Both the position numbers and the translations under genes were made by a program. Of a stretch of DNA of 64,000 nucleotides, positions 54,811 to 64,000 are shown one piece after another. Under the pieces are notes generated by a model that ran no database searches, was not told the origin of the DNA, and worked only from the letters and a program-made list of their open reading frames with translations. Source of the DNA: CADCTB01 sp963768975 (GTDB taxonomy: Bacteria; Actinomycetota; Acidimicrobiia; Acidimicrobiales; AC-14). Location: positions 47,231 to 111,230 of the forward strand of contig CAVYKB010000018.1 of the NCBI GenBank assembly GCA_963768975.1. Direction: 5' to 3'. The stretch's first letter is position 1, and every line of letters starts with the position of its first letter.

Positions 54811-57435
54811 ATGCTCAACTCCTGGCCTCTCGTCGGCCGAAGCCGCGAGTTGGAGCTGGTGGCCGACTTCCTGGCCGGTGGCGAGCGCTCCGCAGTCGTG
54901 CTGGCGGGGCTGGCCGGCGTCGGGAAGACATGGTTGGCCTGGGAGTGGCTGGCTGTGGCCGAGGCTCGGGGCCGGGTCACGGCCCGGGTCAAGGGCGGCC
55001 AGTCTGCCCGGCGCCTGCCGTTCGGCGCGTTCGCTCCTCTGCTGCCGGGCGCCTCCATTCCCAGCCTCGAACCGGCCGACATGCTGCGCCGAGCACGGGA
55101 CGACATCGGCGCCCTGGGGGGAGGCCGTCCCCTCGTGCTGCTCATCGACGACGCCCACTTGCTCGACGACGCCTCCGCCACGCTCGTTCACCAGCTGGTC
55201 ACCAGCCGCTCGGCGTTCGTGATCGCCACGGTGCGCACCGAGGAGCCGGCGCCGGATCCGATCGTCGCCCTCTGGAAGGACGAGCTGGCCGAGCGCCTGG
55301 AGCTTCAGCCGCTCTCCCGCTGCAGCATCGAGGCCTTGCTCAACACCGTGCTCGACGGACCGGTCAGTGGGGCCACGCTGCACGGGCTGGCCGAGCGCAG
55401 CGCCGGCAACGCCCTCTACCTGCGAGAGCTGGTCCTGGCCGGCATCGAGTCGGGCTCCCTGACCAACCAGGACGGGATCTGGCGGCTGTCCGGCTCGCCG
55501 GCGGTCTCCAGCCGGCTCATCGAGCTCGTCGAGGCCCGCCTGGGCACGGTGAAGGACCCCGACCGGATCGTGCTGGAGGCCCTCTCCTTCGGCGAGCCCC
55601 TCGGCGTCGGCTGCCTCAAAACCCTGACCACGGCCAAGAAGCTGGAGGCGCTCGAAGCCCGGGGGCTGATCGTCACCGGCTACGACGGCCGGCGGCTGGA
55701 GGCCCGTCTGGGGCATCCGCTGTACGGCGAGGTGATCAGGGCCCGGATCCCGGCTCTGCGGTCCCAGGCCATCCAGCAGGGCCTGGCCGACCGCCTGCAG
55801 GCCGTCGGCGCCCGCCGGCGGGAAGACGCGCTGCGCTTCGCAACGTGGCGGCTCGACGCCGGCGGCGACATGGCGCTCGACCTTATGGTGGCGGCCGCGG
55901 TCACGGCCCGGAACCGCTGGGACCTCGACCTGGCTCGCCGCCTCGCCGATGCCTCTGTGCGGGCCGGCGCCGGCATCGACGCCGCGCTGCTCCAAGCCGA
56001 GGTCGCAGTCCTCCAGGGGCGGGGCGCCGACGCCGAGCAGCATCTGGCCGCCCTACTCCCGCTGGCCACCAACGACGCCCAACGGGCGCGGGTTGTCGCG
56101 GCCCGAGTCGAGTACCTGGTGAGCCGGCTGGGCAAGATCGACGAGGCCGTACAGGTGGCCACCGAGGCCGAGCCCCTGCTCACCGACCCCGGGGCACTCG
56201 ATCTGGTCGTGGCCAAGCGTGCCTTCGCCCTCCAGGCCGGCGGGCGGCTCCGGGAGGCCCTCGACGCGCTCGAGCCGGTGCTGGGCCGCGCCGAGGGGCC
56301 ACCGCTGGCCTTCGCCTGGTGGGTCGGCGGCGCCTGCCTCGTCCGCATCGGTCGGTTCGCCGAAGCCCTGGCGTTCAACGGGAAATGCGACGAACTCGAC
56401 GCTGACCGGACCGGCTCCCCGCCCCTCAACCCCTCACGGCGCCAGACGATCCGCTGCGGTGCGCTGATCGGCGCCGGCCAGCTCCACGAGGCCGAGCAGT
56501 TCGCGGCCGAGGCCTATGCGGGCGGCTTGGCCAGCGGGTACAGCACCGTCCAGGGCATGTTCGCCTTGTACCTGGCACGGGTCGAGCTGATCACCGGGAA
56601 GATCGTCGACGCCCGCCGGCACGCGTTGGAGGCCAGAGACATCTTCCGCGACAGGCAGTGGATCAACATGTCCCGCTCGGCGCTCACCCAGCTGGCGCTG
56701 GCCCACGCCCTCGGCGGCTCGGCACAGCAGGCCCGGGCCATGCTCGCCGAGCTTGACGCTCTCGGGATGCCGCCCGAGTACCTCAACGACATCGAGCGCG
56801 ACCGGGCCGGCGCCTGGGCCGCCGCCGCCGACGGCGACGTGAGTTCCGCTCGTGCACTTCTGCGTGGCGCGGCGGCCAGAGCCAGGCGCCGGGAGGACTT
56901 CGTCTGGGAGGGCGAGACCCTGCACGACGTGGCCCGCCTCGGCCGGCCGCAGGAAGTGGCCTCCCGTCTGCGGGAGCTGGTCGACCTGGTCGAGGGTCGC
57001 ATGGCCGGCGTGCGGGCCGACCACGCCGCTGCCCTCGTGTCCGGCGACGCGCAGTCGCTGGCGGAGGTGTCCCTGGCCTTCGAGGAGATGGGTGCGTGCC
57101 TGTTCGCCGCCGAGGCGTCGGCCAGCGCTGCAGTCGCCTTGCGCCGTGGCGCTGAGCCGCGCCGGGCGGTCGCCGCCGAGCTGCGGGCGGCCGAGCTGGC
57201 CCGCCGGTGCCAGGGCGCAATGACACCCACGCTGCGGGCCATCCAGACTCAGGCGCTGCTCAGCAGCCGCGAGATCGAGGTGGCCGCTCTCGCCGCCGCC
57301 GGCATCTCCAACAAGGAGATCGCCCGCCGGCTGAGCGTGTCGGTGCGGACGGCGGAGAACCACCTGCAGCGGGTCTACGAGAAACTCGGCGTGGCCCGCC
57401 GGGCCGACCTCGGGCAGGCACTGGGCTCGGTCTGA
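54811..57435 (+). CDS. LuxR-family ATPase regulator (LAL type)
   Basis: 874 residues. N-terminal AAA-type ATPase domain with Walker A GLAGVGKTWLAWEW (about residues 33-46) and Walker B LVLLIDDAHLLDD; a long TPR-like helical middle; and a C-terminal LuxR helix-turn-helix (LLSSREIEVAALAAAGISNK, EIARRLSVSVRTAENHLQRV). Such regulators couple ATP-dependent ligand sensing to DNA binding, as in MalT. No ligand domain is recognisable. ATG 54811 starts the protein; no clear -10 box or ribosome-binding site. Two copies of a 17-bp palindrome bracket the gene and are its probable binding sites. Confidence 0.9.
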   Translation: MLNSWPLVGRSRELELVADFLAGGERSAVVLAGLAGVGKTWLAWEWLAVAEARGRVTARVKGGQSARRLPFGAFAPLLPGASIPSLEPADMLRRARDDIGALGGGRPLVLLIDDAHLLDDASATLVHQLVTSRSAFVIATVRTEEPAPDPIVALWKDELAERLELQPLSRCSIEALLNTVLDGPVSGATLHGLAERSAGNALYLRELVLAGIESGSLTNQDGIWRLSGSPAVSSRLIELVEARLGTVKDPDRIVLEALSFGEPLGVGCLKTLTTAKKLEALEARGLIVTGYDGRRLEARLGHPLYGEVIRARIPALRSQAIQQGLADRLQAVGARRREDALRFATWRLDAGGDMALDLMVAAAVTARNRWDLDLARRLADASVRAGAGIDAALLQAEVAVLQGRGADAEQHLAALLPLATNDAQRARVVAARVEYLVSRLGKIDEAVQVATEAEPLLTDPGALDLVVAKRAFALQAGGRLREALDALEPVLGRAEGPPLAFAWWVGGACLVRIGRFAEALAFNGKCDELDADRTGSPPLNPSRRQTIRCGALIGAGQLHEAEQFAAEAYAGGLASGYSTVQGMFALYLARVELITGKIVDARRHALEARDIFRDRQWINMSRSALTQLALAHALGGSAQQARAMLAELDALGMPPEYLNDIERDRAGAWAAAADGDVSSARALLRGAAARARRREDFVWEGETLHDVARLGRPQEVASRLRELVDLVEGRMAGVRADHAAALVSGDAQSLAEVSLAFEEMGACLFAAEASASAAVALRRGAEPRRAVAAELRAAELARRCQGAMTPTLRAIQTQALLSSREIEVAALAAAGISNKEIARRLSVSVRTAENHLQRVYEKLGVARRADLGQALGSV

Positions 57436-57449
57436 GTACCCGGTACTCA
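57433..57449. promoter_or_regulatory. Operator TGAGTA-N5-TACTCA, downstream copy
   Basis: Begins at the stop codon of the LuxR-type gene and lies 73 nt before the TPR gene. Half-sites are identical to those at 54749-54765. It suggests that the TPR gene is a target of the regulator. Confidence 0.6.
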
Positions 57450-57522
57450 AGACGGCCGGCGCTCCGCCTGCTTCGCTTATGGCGGGTTGGGGTGCGACGA
57501 AGGTGAGCGGGAGTTGGTGATT

Positions 57523-58128
57523 GTGCCGCACATGACCTCTGGCGACGCCCGCGAGCAGGCTGGCCGTCTCCAGCGCTCGGCCGCCGTGCTGCATGCACGC
57601 CGGCGCTGGGCCGAAGCCGAGGCGCTGGCGGCCCGGGCGTCGAGATTGCTCGACACCCAACCGGACGCGGCCGGGCTGGGGCGGACCTGCCAGGATCTGG
57701 CCGGTACGTTCGACGACCTCGGCAACCACGCTCGGGCCGAAGTCCTGTACCGGCGGGCCGGCGCCATCCTCTCCCTTCAGCCGCCGGGTGGCCCGCACGA
57801 CGTCGCCCGGATCAGTTGCGCCCGGGGGCTGGCGGCCAACCTCCGCATCCAGCATCGGGGTCCCGAGGCCGACGCCATCCTCGTCGCCGCGCTGGCGTTG
57901 GCCGAGCAGCTGCTCGGACCGTGCAACGAGGAGACGTTGTCGACGATGACCGGCCTCGGCATGTTGTGGGAGGGCCTCGGGCGGGTCGAGGAGGCCGAGG
58001 AAATCTACCGGCAGGCGCTGGTGCGGGCGGAGTCGGTCGCGGGCGCCGAGCCGGACGAGGTGGCCGGCATTGCCGCCGCCCTCGCCGGCCTCCTGGAACG
58101 CCGCCAGGTCGGGGCGCTACCCGCCTAG
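57523..58128 (+). CDS. TPR-repeat protein
   Basis: About 201 residues built of tetratricopeptide-like helix pairs: AAVLHARRRWAEAEALAARA, DLAGTFDDLGNHARAEVLYR, LGMLWEGLGRVEEAEEIYRQ. A protein-interaction scaffold with no enzyme motif and no signal peptide. GTG 57523 has GGGAG about 9 nt upstream; ATG 57532 is an alternative. It follows the LuxR-type regulator and one of its candidate operators. Its stop shares CTAG with the stop of the convergent AAA ATPase gene. Confidence 0.7.
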   Translation: MPHMTSGDAREQAGRLQRSAAVLHARRRWAEAEALAARASRLLDTQPDAAGLGRTCQDLAGTFDDLGNHARAEVLYRRAGAILSLQPPGGPHDVARISCARGLAANLRIQHRGPEADAILVAALALAEQLLGPCNEETLSTMTGLGMLWEGLGRVEEAEEIYRQALVRAESVAGAEPDEVAGIAAALAGLLERRQVGALPA

Positions 58129-59546
58129 GGCGTTTCCGGGGCGGGGATGTCGTCCGCCTCCAGAGCGACGAGGACCTGATCGGTGACCTCCCCCAGCTCC
58201 ACCACCCGCGTGGCCTGAGCCGAGACCGCGGCCTCGAAGAGGTTGCGCACCATGCGGGCGTTGCCGAAGCCGCGGTCGCGCGGGCGGGCCCCGACGTAGG
58301 CCAGCACCTTGGCCCTGGCCTGCTCAGTGGGCGTGTAGTGGGCCTTGGCGCACATGCCGTCGAAGATCTTCTGGAGCTCCTCGTTGGAGTAGTCGTCGAA
58401 GAAGATGGTCTTCGGGAAGCGGGACCGCAGCCCCGGGTTGGCATCGAGGAACGTCGCCATCTCGTCGGGGTAACCGGCGACGATGAGCACGACGTCGTCG
58501 CGATGGTCCTCCATCAGCTTGACGATCATGTCGATGGCCTCGTGGCCGAAGTCGCGGTCCTGACCGCGGGCCAGAGCGTGCGCCTCGTCGATCAGGAGGA
58601 CGCCGCCCAGCGCCCGGGTGAACACCTCCTTGACCTTGATCGAGGTCTGGCCGATGTAGCCGGCGACCAGGCCCGACCGGTCGGTCTCCACCAGCTGGCC
58701 CTTCTCGACCACACCGAGGGTCCGGTATATCTGGGCGAGGAGCCGGGCGACGGTGGTCTTGCCCGTGCCGGGATTGCCGGTGAAGACGAGGTGGCGGCTG
58801 TGCTCGACGACGTTGAGCCCCCGCTCGGCTCGAAGCTTCTCGACCCGCAGCAGGTTGGTGACCAGCTTCACCTCGGCCTTCACCGGCGCCAGGCCGACGA
58901 GGCCGTCGAGCTCGGCCAGCAGCTCCTCGAGCGGGCGGGCCGGCTCGAGGGGCTCTTCGGGCTCGGCCGCGGCCTGTTCGGCTCCGGCGCCGCCGGCGGT
59001 GCTCGGCGCCCGCTCGGGCCCGCCCGGCCGGGGCACGCCGGCGGCATCGACGGCCCGGAGCAACATGGAGCGGAACCGCTCGACCGCGGTCAGCTCGGCG
59101 TGCGACGGGTGGTCGTCAAGGGCGAAGACGGCGTGCGCGATCTCGACCGAGGCCAGGTAGTAGCGCCAGGAGTGGGCGCTGCCCGTCCGCCGGTCGGCCT
59201 GGACCAGCACGTCGAACAGGGGCGAGGGCGTGTCCAGGAAGGTCCGCTTGCCGGCGAGCAGGCCGGCGGCCCGGAGCGCCGGCGGGCTGCCCGCGCGGGC
59301 CACGGTGTCGAAGCGGGCGGCGAAGACGCCGATGAACGCCGACAGCTCCTCGTCGGTGTGGCGGCCGTCGGCGTCGATGAATGCGGCGGCCAGATTGAAG
59401 GCCTCCAGGGCGACGTCGTCGGGCAGCTTGTCCGCCTTGGCCAGGGGCAGGCCGGCGACGAGGTCGACGAGCACGGGGGAGAACTCCCGCACGAAGCCGT
59501 CGACCGGCCGGCTCAGCGGGCTGTCCACCGGGCCAGTCTGACCCAT
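58125..59546 (-). CDS. CbxX/CfxQ-type AAA ATPase with TerB-like N-terminus
   Basis: 473 residues. Residues about 20-160 form a helical, TerB-like domain (NLAAAFIDADGRHTDEELSA), followed by an acidic Ala/Glu-rich linker and an AAA+ module: GLVGLAPVKAEVKLV, Walker A FTGNPGTGKTTVARLL, Walker B GVLLIDEAHAL, sensor VLIVAGYPDEM, arginine finger region GLRSRFPKTIFF. The AAA part is of the CbxX/EccA kind (Rubisco activase-like and ESX secretion chaperones), but no ESX or Rubisco genes are nearby. ATG 59546 fits the domain start. Confidence 0.82.
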   Translation of the reverse strand: MGQTGPVDSPLSRPVDGFVREFSPVLVDLVAGLPLAKADKLPDDVALEAFNLAAAFIDADGRHTDEELSAFIGVFAARFDTVARAGSPPALRAAGLLAGKRTFLDTPSPLFDVLVQADRRTGSAHSWRYYLASVEIAHAVFALDDHPSHAELTAVERFRSMLLRAVDAAGVPRPGGPERAPSTAGGAGAEQAAAEPEEPLEPARPLEELLAELDGLVGLAPVKAEVKLVTNLLRVEKLRAERGLNVVEHSRHLVFTGNPGTGKTTVARLLAQIYRTLGVVEKGQLVETDRSGLVAGYIGQTSIKVKEVFTRALGGVLLIDEAHALARGQDRDFGHEAIDMIVKLMEDHRDDVVLIVAGYPDEMATFLDANPGLRSRFPKTIFFDDYSNEELQKIFDGMCAKAHYTPTEQARAKVLAYVGARPRDRGFGNARMVRNLFEAAVSAQATRVVELGEVTDQVLVALEADDIPAPETP

Positions 59547-59623
59547 CGGGCGTTGGGGCGAATCTCACTAGAGGTGGAGATCATTCATTGCGGACAGCCT
59601 TCGCGAATGCGAGGTTGGGGTGG

Positions 59624-59974
59624 ATGGCGGAGCTCCCTGAACGCCGGTCGGACCTCCTCCCTCAGCGCCCCCCCGAGCCGCGGCAGCTCTACGACCGCCC
59701 GCACACCTACGGCGTGGCCCACGACCTGGAGCGGATGCGGGCCGGCCTCGGGCCCGGACCCCGTGCCCCCCGTCTCCCGAACCGATACGGGCGCCGGCGG
59801 GGCAGGGGCCGGGAAAGCGACGTCGGCCGGCTGGCTGCGGCATGGCACCGCTTCCGGTGCCGGACCGGTCATCACGACGTTCGGGGCGGGGGGCAGATGC
59901 AGCTCGGCAGCCGCTACGTGCTGATCGAGCGGCGCTGCATCTGGTGCGACGCCCCGCCGGCGCCGTACGACCCG
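59624..59974 (+). CDS. Possible small protein with CxxC, end unclear
   Basis: From ATG 59624 a frame with strong third-position GC reads RRSDLLPQRPPEPRQLYDRP, then GVAHDLERMRAGLG and later VLIERRCIWCDAPPAPYDPL, with a possible metal-binding CxxC. No stop occurs before the pentapeptide gene on the other strand, so the end may have been lost to a base error. No homologue is recognised. Nothing else is seen in 59547-59974. Confidence 0.3.
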
Positions 59975-60634
59975 CTACGCCGCCGGCGGATCGAGGGTGA
60001 AGTCGTCGTCCACGACGATGCCCATGGCCGCGAAGCGGAGCGCCAGCGGCAGCACCTGGTCGCCGGCGATCACCGCGCCCCGGAGGTTGGCTGCACCGAC
60101 CATGCCCTCCAGCGTCGAGCCATGCAGGGCGACGCCCGACGTCGTGGTCTTGGTGAGATCGGCCTCGGTCAGGTCGCAGCCGAGGAAGTGCACGCCGGCG
60201 AGCTTGGAACCGGAGAAGTCGACCTTGCGCAGGTTGACATCGGTGAACAGGGCGCTCTGCCAGGCGCTCATCCGGAAGGAGGCGCCGTCGACCCGGCAGT
60301 CGGTGAACCGCACGTGCTGGGCCCGGAGGTTGGGTGCCGACAGGTCCGACATCCGGCAGCGCCGGAACTCCACCCGGCGGAGGTAGGCGGCCGGCGTGCT
60401 GACGCCGGAGAGCTCGCAGTCCTCGACGAGGACGTCGTTCATGCGCAGGCCGTCGAGGCGCCGGCCGGTGAGGCGGAGGTTGGCCAGGCGCGGCGACGCC
60501 ACGTCGACACCGTCCACCTCCAAGTCGCCCCCCACGTCGCCGGAGACCTCGGCGCCGGTCCACTCGGCGCCGTCGACCAGCTCCGGGTCCGCCATCGAGG
60601 CCGGCGCGGGGCAGGAACGCGGTGGCTCGATCAC
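59975..60634 (-). CDS. Pentapeptide-repeat protein
   Basis: 219 residues. From about residue 45 the sequence follows the A(D/N)Lxx pentapeptide pattern (NLRLTGRRLDGLRMNDVLVE, FTDCRVDGASF, VNLRKVDFSGSKLAGVHFLG, CDLTEADLTKTT), giving a right-handed four-sided beta helix. Some relatives mimic DNA and protect gyrase, but this cannot be inferred here. GTG 60634 overlaps the stop of glnE by four bases (GTGA), so it is coupled to that gene. Confidence 0.85.
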   Translation of the reverse strand: MIEPPRSCPAPASMADPELVDGAEWTGAEVSGDVGGDLEVDGVDVASPRLANLRLTGRRLDGLRMNDVLVEDCELSGVSTPAAYLRRVEFRRCRMSDLSAPNLRAQHVRFTDCRVDGASFRMSAWQSALFTDVNLRKVDFSGSKLAGVHFLGCDLTEADLTKTTTSGVALHGSTLEGMVGAANLRGAVIAGDQVLPLALRFAAMGIVVDDDFTLDPPAA

Positions 60635-63280
60635 GCCTTACCGTAGAAGAGCCGCTCGACGACGGCGCGGGCGCGGCGGGTGACCCGGCGGTACTGCTCG
60701 CGCGAGCTCCGGGCCGGTGCCGAGCGACCGGGCCAGGTGAGCGCGCCGCCGGCGCGGCGGGCAACGAGTCGCCGGCGCAGCCCTGCACCAGGAACCAGCG
60801 GTTGCGGGCCTGCTCGCAGAATCGGTACGCCTCCGACAGCACTGCGGCATCGCGCGGTCGAGTCCTCCCGCAGCGACGAGTGCATCCAACGCGGCCATCG
60901 TGCCGGGCTCGGGCACCTGTGCTGCAGCTGCAACAGCTGCACCGTCCACTCGATGTCCGACAGTGATCCTCGCCCGAGCTTGAGGTGGAACTGCGGGTCC
61001 TCGCCGACCGGGATGCGCTCGCGCTCGATGCGGGCCTTCATCCGCCGGATCTCGCGCACCGCCTCGGTCCCGGTGGGCCTGACAGATGTGCCACCCGACC
61101 AGGTCGATGAAGCGGGCGGCCACGTCGCCGTCGCCCGCGACCGGGCGGGCGCGGGTCAGCGCCTGCCGCTCCCACGGCGAGGCCCAGCGGTCGTAGTACT
61201 GGCGTAGGCGTCCAGGCTGCGAGCGAGCGGTCCCTGCTTGCCCTCGGGCCGCAGGCCGGCATCGACTGGCGTACAGGCGCGTGGGCCGGGGTCGACCCCG
61301 CACCAGCCGGCGGAGCGTCTCGCTGTCCGCTCGGCGGATTCGGCATCCGATGCGGTCGAGCCGTCGAACACGAAGAGCACGTCGAGATCACTCGCGTAGG
61401 AGAGCTCGGCGCCACCGAACCGGCCCATGGCGATGACCGCGAACGGGACACCTTCGGTGTCGATGCCGCTGAGCACCTCTCCGAGCACGGCCTCGGCCAG
61501 GTTGCTGAGGCCGGCGCCGACGGTAGACGTCGGCATGCCCGAGCACGTCACCGGCGGCGATGCGGAGATGCTCGCGGTCGCACGAACCGGTGCAGGCCGG
61601 CGGGCGCTCCTCGGGTTCGCCCCGCCACGCCACGGACTCGGGCGCGGCCCACCAACGACGTCGCGGTCGCGGTGCAGGAGCGCGCTCGATCGTCGCCGAG
61701 GCGGGGGATCAGGTCGGGGTTCTGGCGCAGGGTGGTCGTGAGCAGGCGGCTGGTGCCGAGCAGCGTGCACAGCCGGCGCGCCACCTCGGGTGAGTCGCGG
61801 AACGGCTCGACGAGGGCGGTGGCGCGCTGCGGTCCGTCGGCCAGCGTCCGGAGCCCGAGCAACCCGAGGTCGGGGTCGGGCGAGTCCGAGAGCCACTCCA
61901 GCAGGAGCGGGAGGACCTGGTGCATGAGGCGAGACGAGCGGGTGAGGCCGCGGGTCAGCTCGGCCGACGCGCCTCGCGTGTGCGGTCACGTCGGTGAACC
62001 CGAAGGCGCCAGGCGAGGCGCGTCTTCGATCGCTTGCTGGCCGAGCCTCCCCTCCATGCCGAGGAAGGCCCTCAAGCAGCGGCCGGAAGTAGAGGCGCTC
62101 GTGAATCGAGCGAACGGTCGACTGGTAGCGGCGCAGGGTCTCGTCGAGCTGCACCACCGATCGCCGGCGGCGACGTCGCGGTAGCCGAGCACGCGCGCCA
62201 GCCGGGTGCGGGCCTCGGGTCATCGGGCACCGCGTACTCCTGCTGTTCGTCGACGAGCTGCAGCCGATGCTCGACCGTGCGAAGGAAGCGGTAGGGGCAG
62301 TCGGCGAGCGTGCGTCGGCCGGATCGACGTAGCCGGCGTCCCCCATCTCGGCCAAGGCTTCGAGCGTGTTTGGCGAGCGCAGTGCGTGATCGTGGCGCCC
62401 GTGCACGAGCTGGAGCAGCTGCACGGCGAACTCGATGTCGCGGAGCCGCCGGGGCCCGCTTGACCTCACGGCGGCCGAGGCCTTGGCGGATCACCAGATC
62501 CTCGGCCGGCGCCTTCATCGCTCGGAGCGATCGCAGATCATCGGCGGTGAAGCGCCGCTCCCACACCTGGCGCCCGGCTGCCGCGGCGAACGCGCGAGCT
62601 CTCGGTGTCGCCGGCGATGGGGCGGGCCTTCAGCAGCGCCTGGAATCCCACGGCTTCGCCCACCGCGCCCAGTACGCCTCGTAGCCGGCCAGGCTGCGCG
62701 TGAGTGGGCCGTTGCGGCCCTCGGGTCGCAGGTCGGTGTCGACGCGGAAGCACGGCCGGGCGATGTCGAGCACGGCGCGCGCCGCAGTCTCGGTCTCGCC
62801 GACGAACACGATGTCGACATCGCTGGCGTAGTTCAGCTCGCGCCGCCGCACTTGCCCATCGCCACCACCGTCAGGCCGTCGGCCTCGGCCGCTCGCCGCG
62901 CCGGTCAGCACATCCGCGGCCATGTCGGCGAGGGCGCGGCCGACCTGCTCGAGCTGGTCGAGGCCCAGCAGGTCGCGAGCAGCGATGCGCAGGAACTCGA
63001 GGCGCTTCCATCGAGCAAGCGCCCCGGCACCCGCGGTGTCGACGGGGCGGCGGTCGTCGAGCGCGGTGAGGGCATCGATCGCCGCTTCGTCGGCGATGAG
63101 GAGGGTCGTGAGCGAGCGGCTGGCGGCGGTGATCGCGACGAGGGCATCCGCCAGGAGGGGATCGGCTCCGACCCGCTCGGGGAGGGAGGGGTGGGCCTCG
63201 GCCAGCCGTTCGAGCGCCACGGCAACGGCCGGAGGGGCAGCAGAGGCGTCCACCAACGACCGGAGCTCGAGCGAAACCAC
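60631..63280 (-). pseudogene. glnE: Glutamine synthetase adenylyltransferase GlnE, reading frame broken many times
   Basis: Bifunctional enzyme that adds AMP to, or removes it from, glutamine synthetase. Both nucleotidyltransferase domains are recognisable: ELNYASDVDIVFVGE with FRVDTDLRPEGRNGPL in the first half and MGRFGGAELSYASDLDVLFV in the second, plus LRDIEFAVQLLQLVHGRHD, GSLSDIEWTVQLLQLQ and the end ARAVVERLFYGKA. These segments lie in changing frames; I count at least ten single-base shifts between about 62.9 and 60.7 kb. About 880 codons in total, near the normal length. The protein would be dead as read, but the shift density suggests sequence errors. GTG 63280 is a likely start. Confidence 0.8.
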
Positions 63281-63304
63281 GGTTACGAAGTCTGCAACAC
63301 GCTC

Positions 63305-63310
63305 GTACGA
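63305..63310 (+). promoter_or_regulatory. -10 box (TACGAT) of nadE
   Basis: TACGAT lies 6 nt before GTG 63317, in the short region divergent from glnE; leaderless layout. Confidence 0.45.
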
Positions 63311-63316
63311 TTGGGT

Positions 63317-64000
63317 TGTGCCCAGGCTCCGCATTGCTCTGTGCCAGCTCAACGCCACCGTCGGCGACCTCGACGGCAACGCCGCCGCGGCCATTGCCGC
63401 GCTCGACGAGGCGGAGCGTGCGGGCGCCGACCTCGCGGTCTTCCCTGAGCTGATGCTCCCGGGCTACCCGCCGGAAGATCTGCTGCTCAAGCCGCGGTTT
63501 GTGGCCGACAACCGCGCCACGCTCGAGAAGGTGGCGGCCCGCACCGGGCGATGTGCGGCGTTCATCGGCTTCGTCGATGCCGACCGCGATCTCTTCAACG
63601 CTGCGGCGGTCTGTGCTCGCGGCGAGGTGCTCGGCGTGTACCACAAGCGGGTGTTGCCCAACTACGCCGTGTTCGACGAGCAGCGCTACTTCGCGCCCGG
63701 CACGGCGAGTTGGCGCTCTATGTCATCGGCGGTGTGCGTGTCGGTGTCTCGATCTGCGAGGACGCGTGGAGCCCGGCTGGCCCTATCGCGGAGCACGGCG
63801 GCCGGGGGCGCCGACCTCGTGGTCAACCTCAACGCCTCGCCCTACTACGAGGGCCGCCTCGGCGAGCGCGAGCGGATGCTGGCGACGCGGGCATCTGACG
63901 CGTCGTGCGCCGCTCGCGTACGTGAACCTCGTGGGCGGTCAGGACGAGCTTGTATTCGACGGTGCCTCGCTCGTGTTCGACGCCGACGGCCGGGTGCTGG
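63317..64000 (+). pseudogene. nadE: Glutamine-dependent NAD+ synthetase, frameshifted and cut by window edge
   Basis: N-terminal glutaminase (nitrilase-type) part of NAD synthetase: LRIALCQLNATVGDLDGN, catalytic Glu in VFPELMLPGYPPEDLLLKP, Lys in YHKRVLPNYAVFDEQRYF and Cys in GVSICEDAWSP, then VVNLNASPYYEGRLGERERM and LAYVNLVGGQDELVFDGAS. The enzyme makes NAD+ from deamido-NAD+, ATP and glutamine. Three frame changes (near 63710, 63800 and 63912) break it within 600 nt. The synthetase domain lies beyond the window. GTG 63317 is set by the leaderless -10 box. Confidence 0.8.

Noticed and set aside
1..64000. CRISPR arrays, rRNA genes, replication origin
   Set aside because: No regular spaced repeats, rRNA signatures or DnaA-box clusters were seen.

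Overview
The window is a GC-rich stretch (about 70% by eye) from an actinobacterium. A WhiB regulator, an atypical GlnR, a pair of Get3/ArsA-like ATPases, a glutamine synthetase with its adenylyltransferase GlnE, SelA/SelB and many leaderless genes fit Actinomycetota. The gene mix resembles Acidimicrobiia, but that placement is inference.

1-5.3 kb looks accessory: a frameshifted nitrilase, a flavoprotein, a MazF-type toxin-antitoxin pair, a lower-GC membrane gene and an internally deleted IS110 transposase. It ends at the 3' end of a tRNA-Pro(CGG). 5.4-16.1 kb is a core block: response regulator, STAS protein, two ArsA-like ATPases, LysM and EcsC proteins, NfeD-type protease, WhiB, SelB-SelA and a class A penicillin-binding protein. 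Apart from the selenocysteine genes, it recalls the mycobacterial Rv3679-Rv3680-whiB4-ponA2 neighbourhood. 16.1-26.4 kb holds two large secreted repeat proteins, a membrane-anchored protease relative without catalytic residues, FxsA, a metallo-hydrolase, and a divergent Fe-S cluster module (Mrp, SufR-like repressor, IscA/ErpA).

26.4-37.5 kb carries a BBE flavoenzyme, a LanB-like protein without an elimination domain, a MarR/YceI divergon, a helicase, and a TerC/universal-stress operon. The TerC operon is preceded by a yybP-ykoY-type (manganese) riboswitch that seems to control a coupled 14-residue leader ORF. 37.5-50.8 kb is regulatory and accessory: an HTH plus Clp-N operon under a 50-nt palindromic promoter, a giant BTAD activator, a SipW/TasA-like operon next to an OmpR-type regulator with four 11-bp repeats, and several decayed genes.

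51-64 kb is mainly nitrogen metabolism: glnA divergent from a second glutamine synthetase plus glnR, then a LuxR-type ATPase regulator bracketed by two copies of one palindrome, a TPR protein, a CbxX-type ATPase, a pentapeptide protein, glnE and nadE. From about 60.7 kb to the end, glnE and nadE are broken by many single-base shifts. Both are normally essential, so the consensus sequence there is probably unreliable.

A recurring rule is TANNNT followed by 6-8 nt and a start codon, without a ribosome-binding site. It appears at about a dozen genes and decides several starts.
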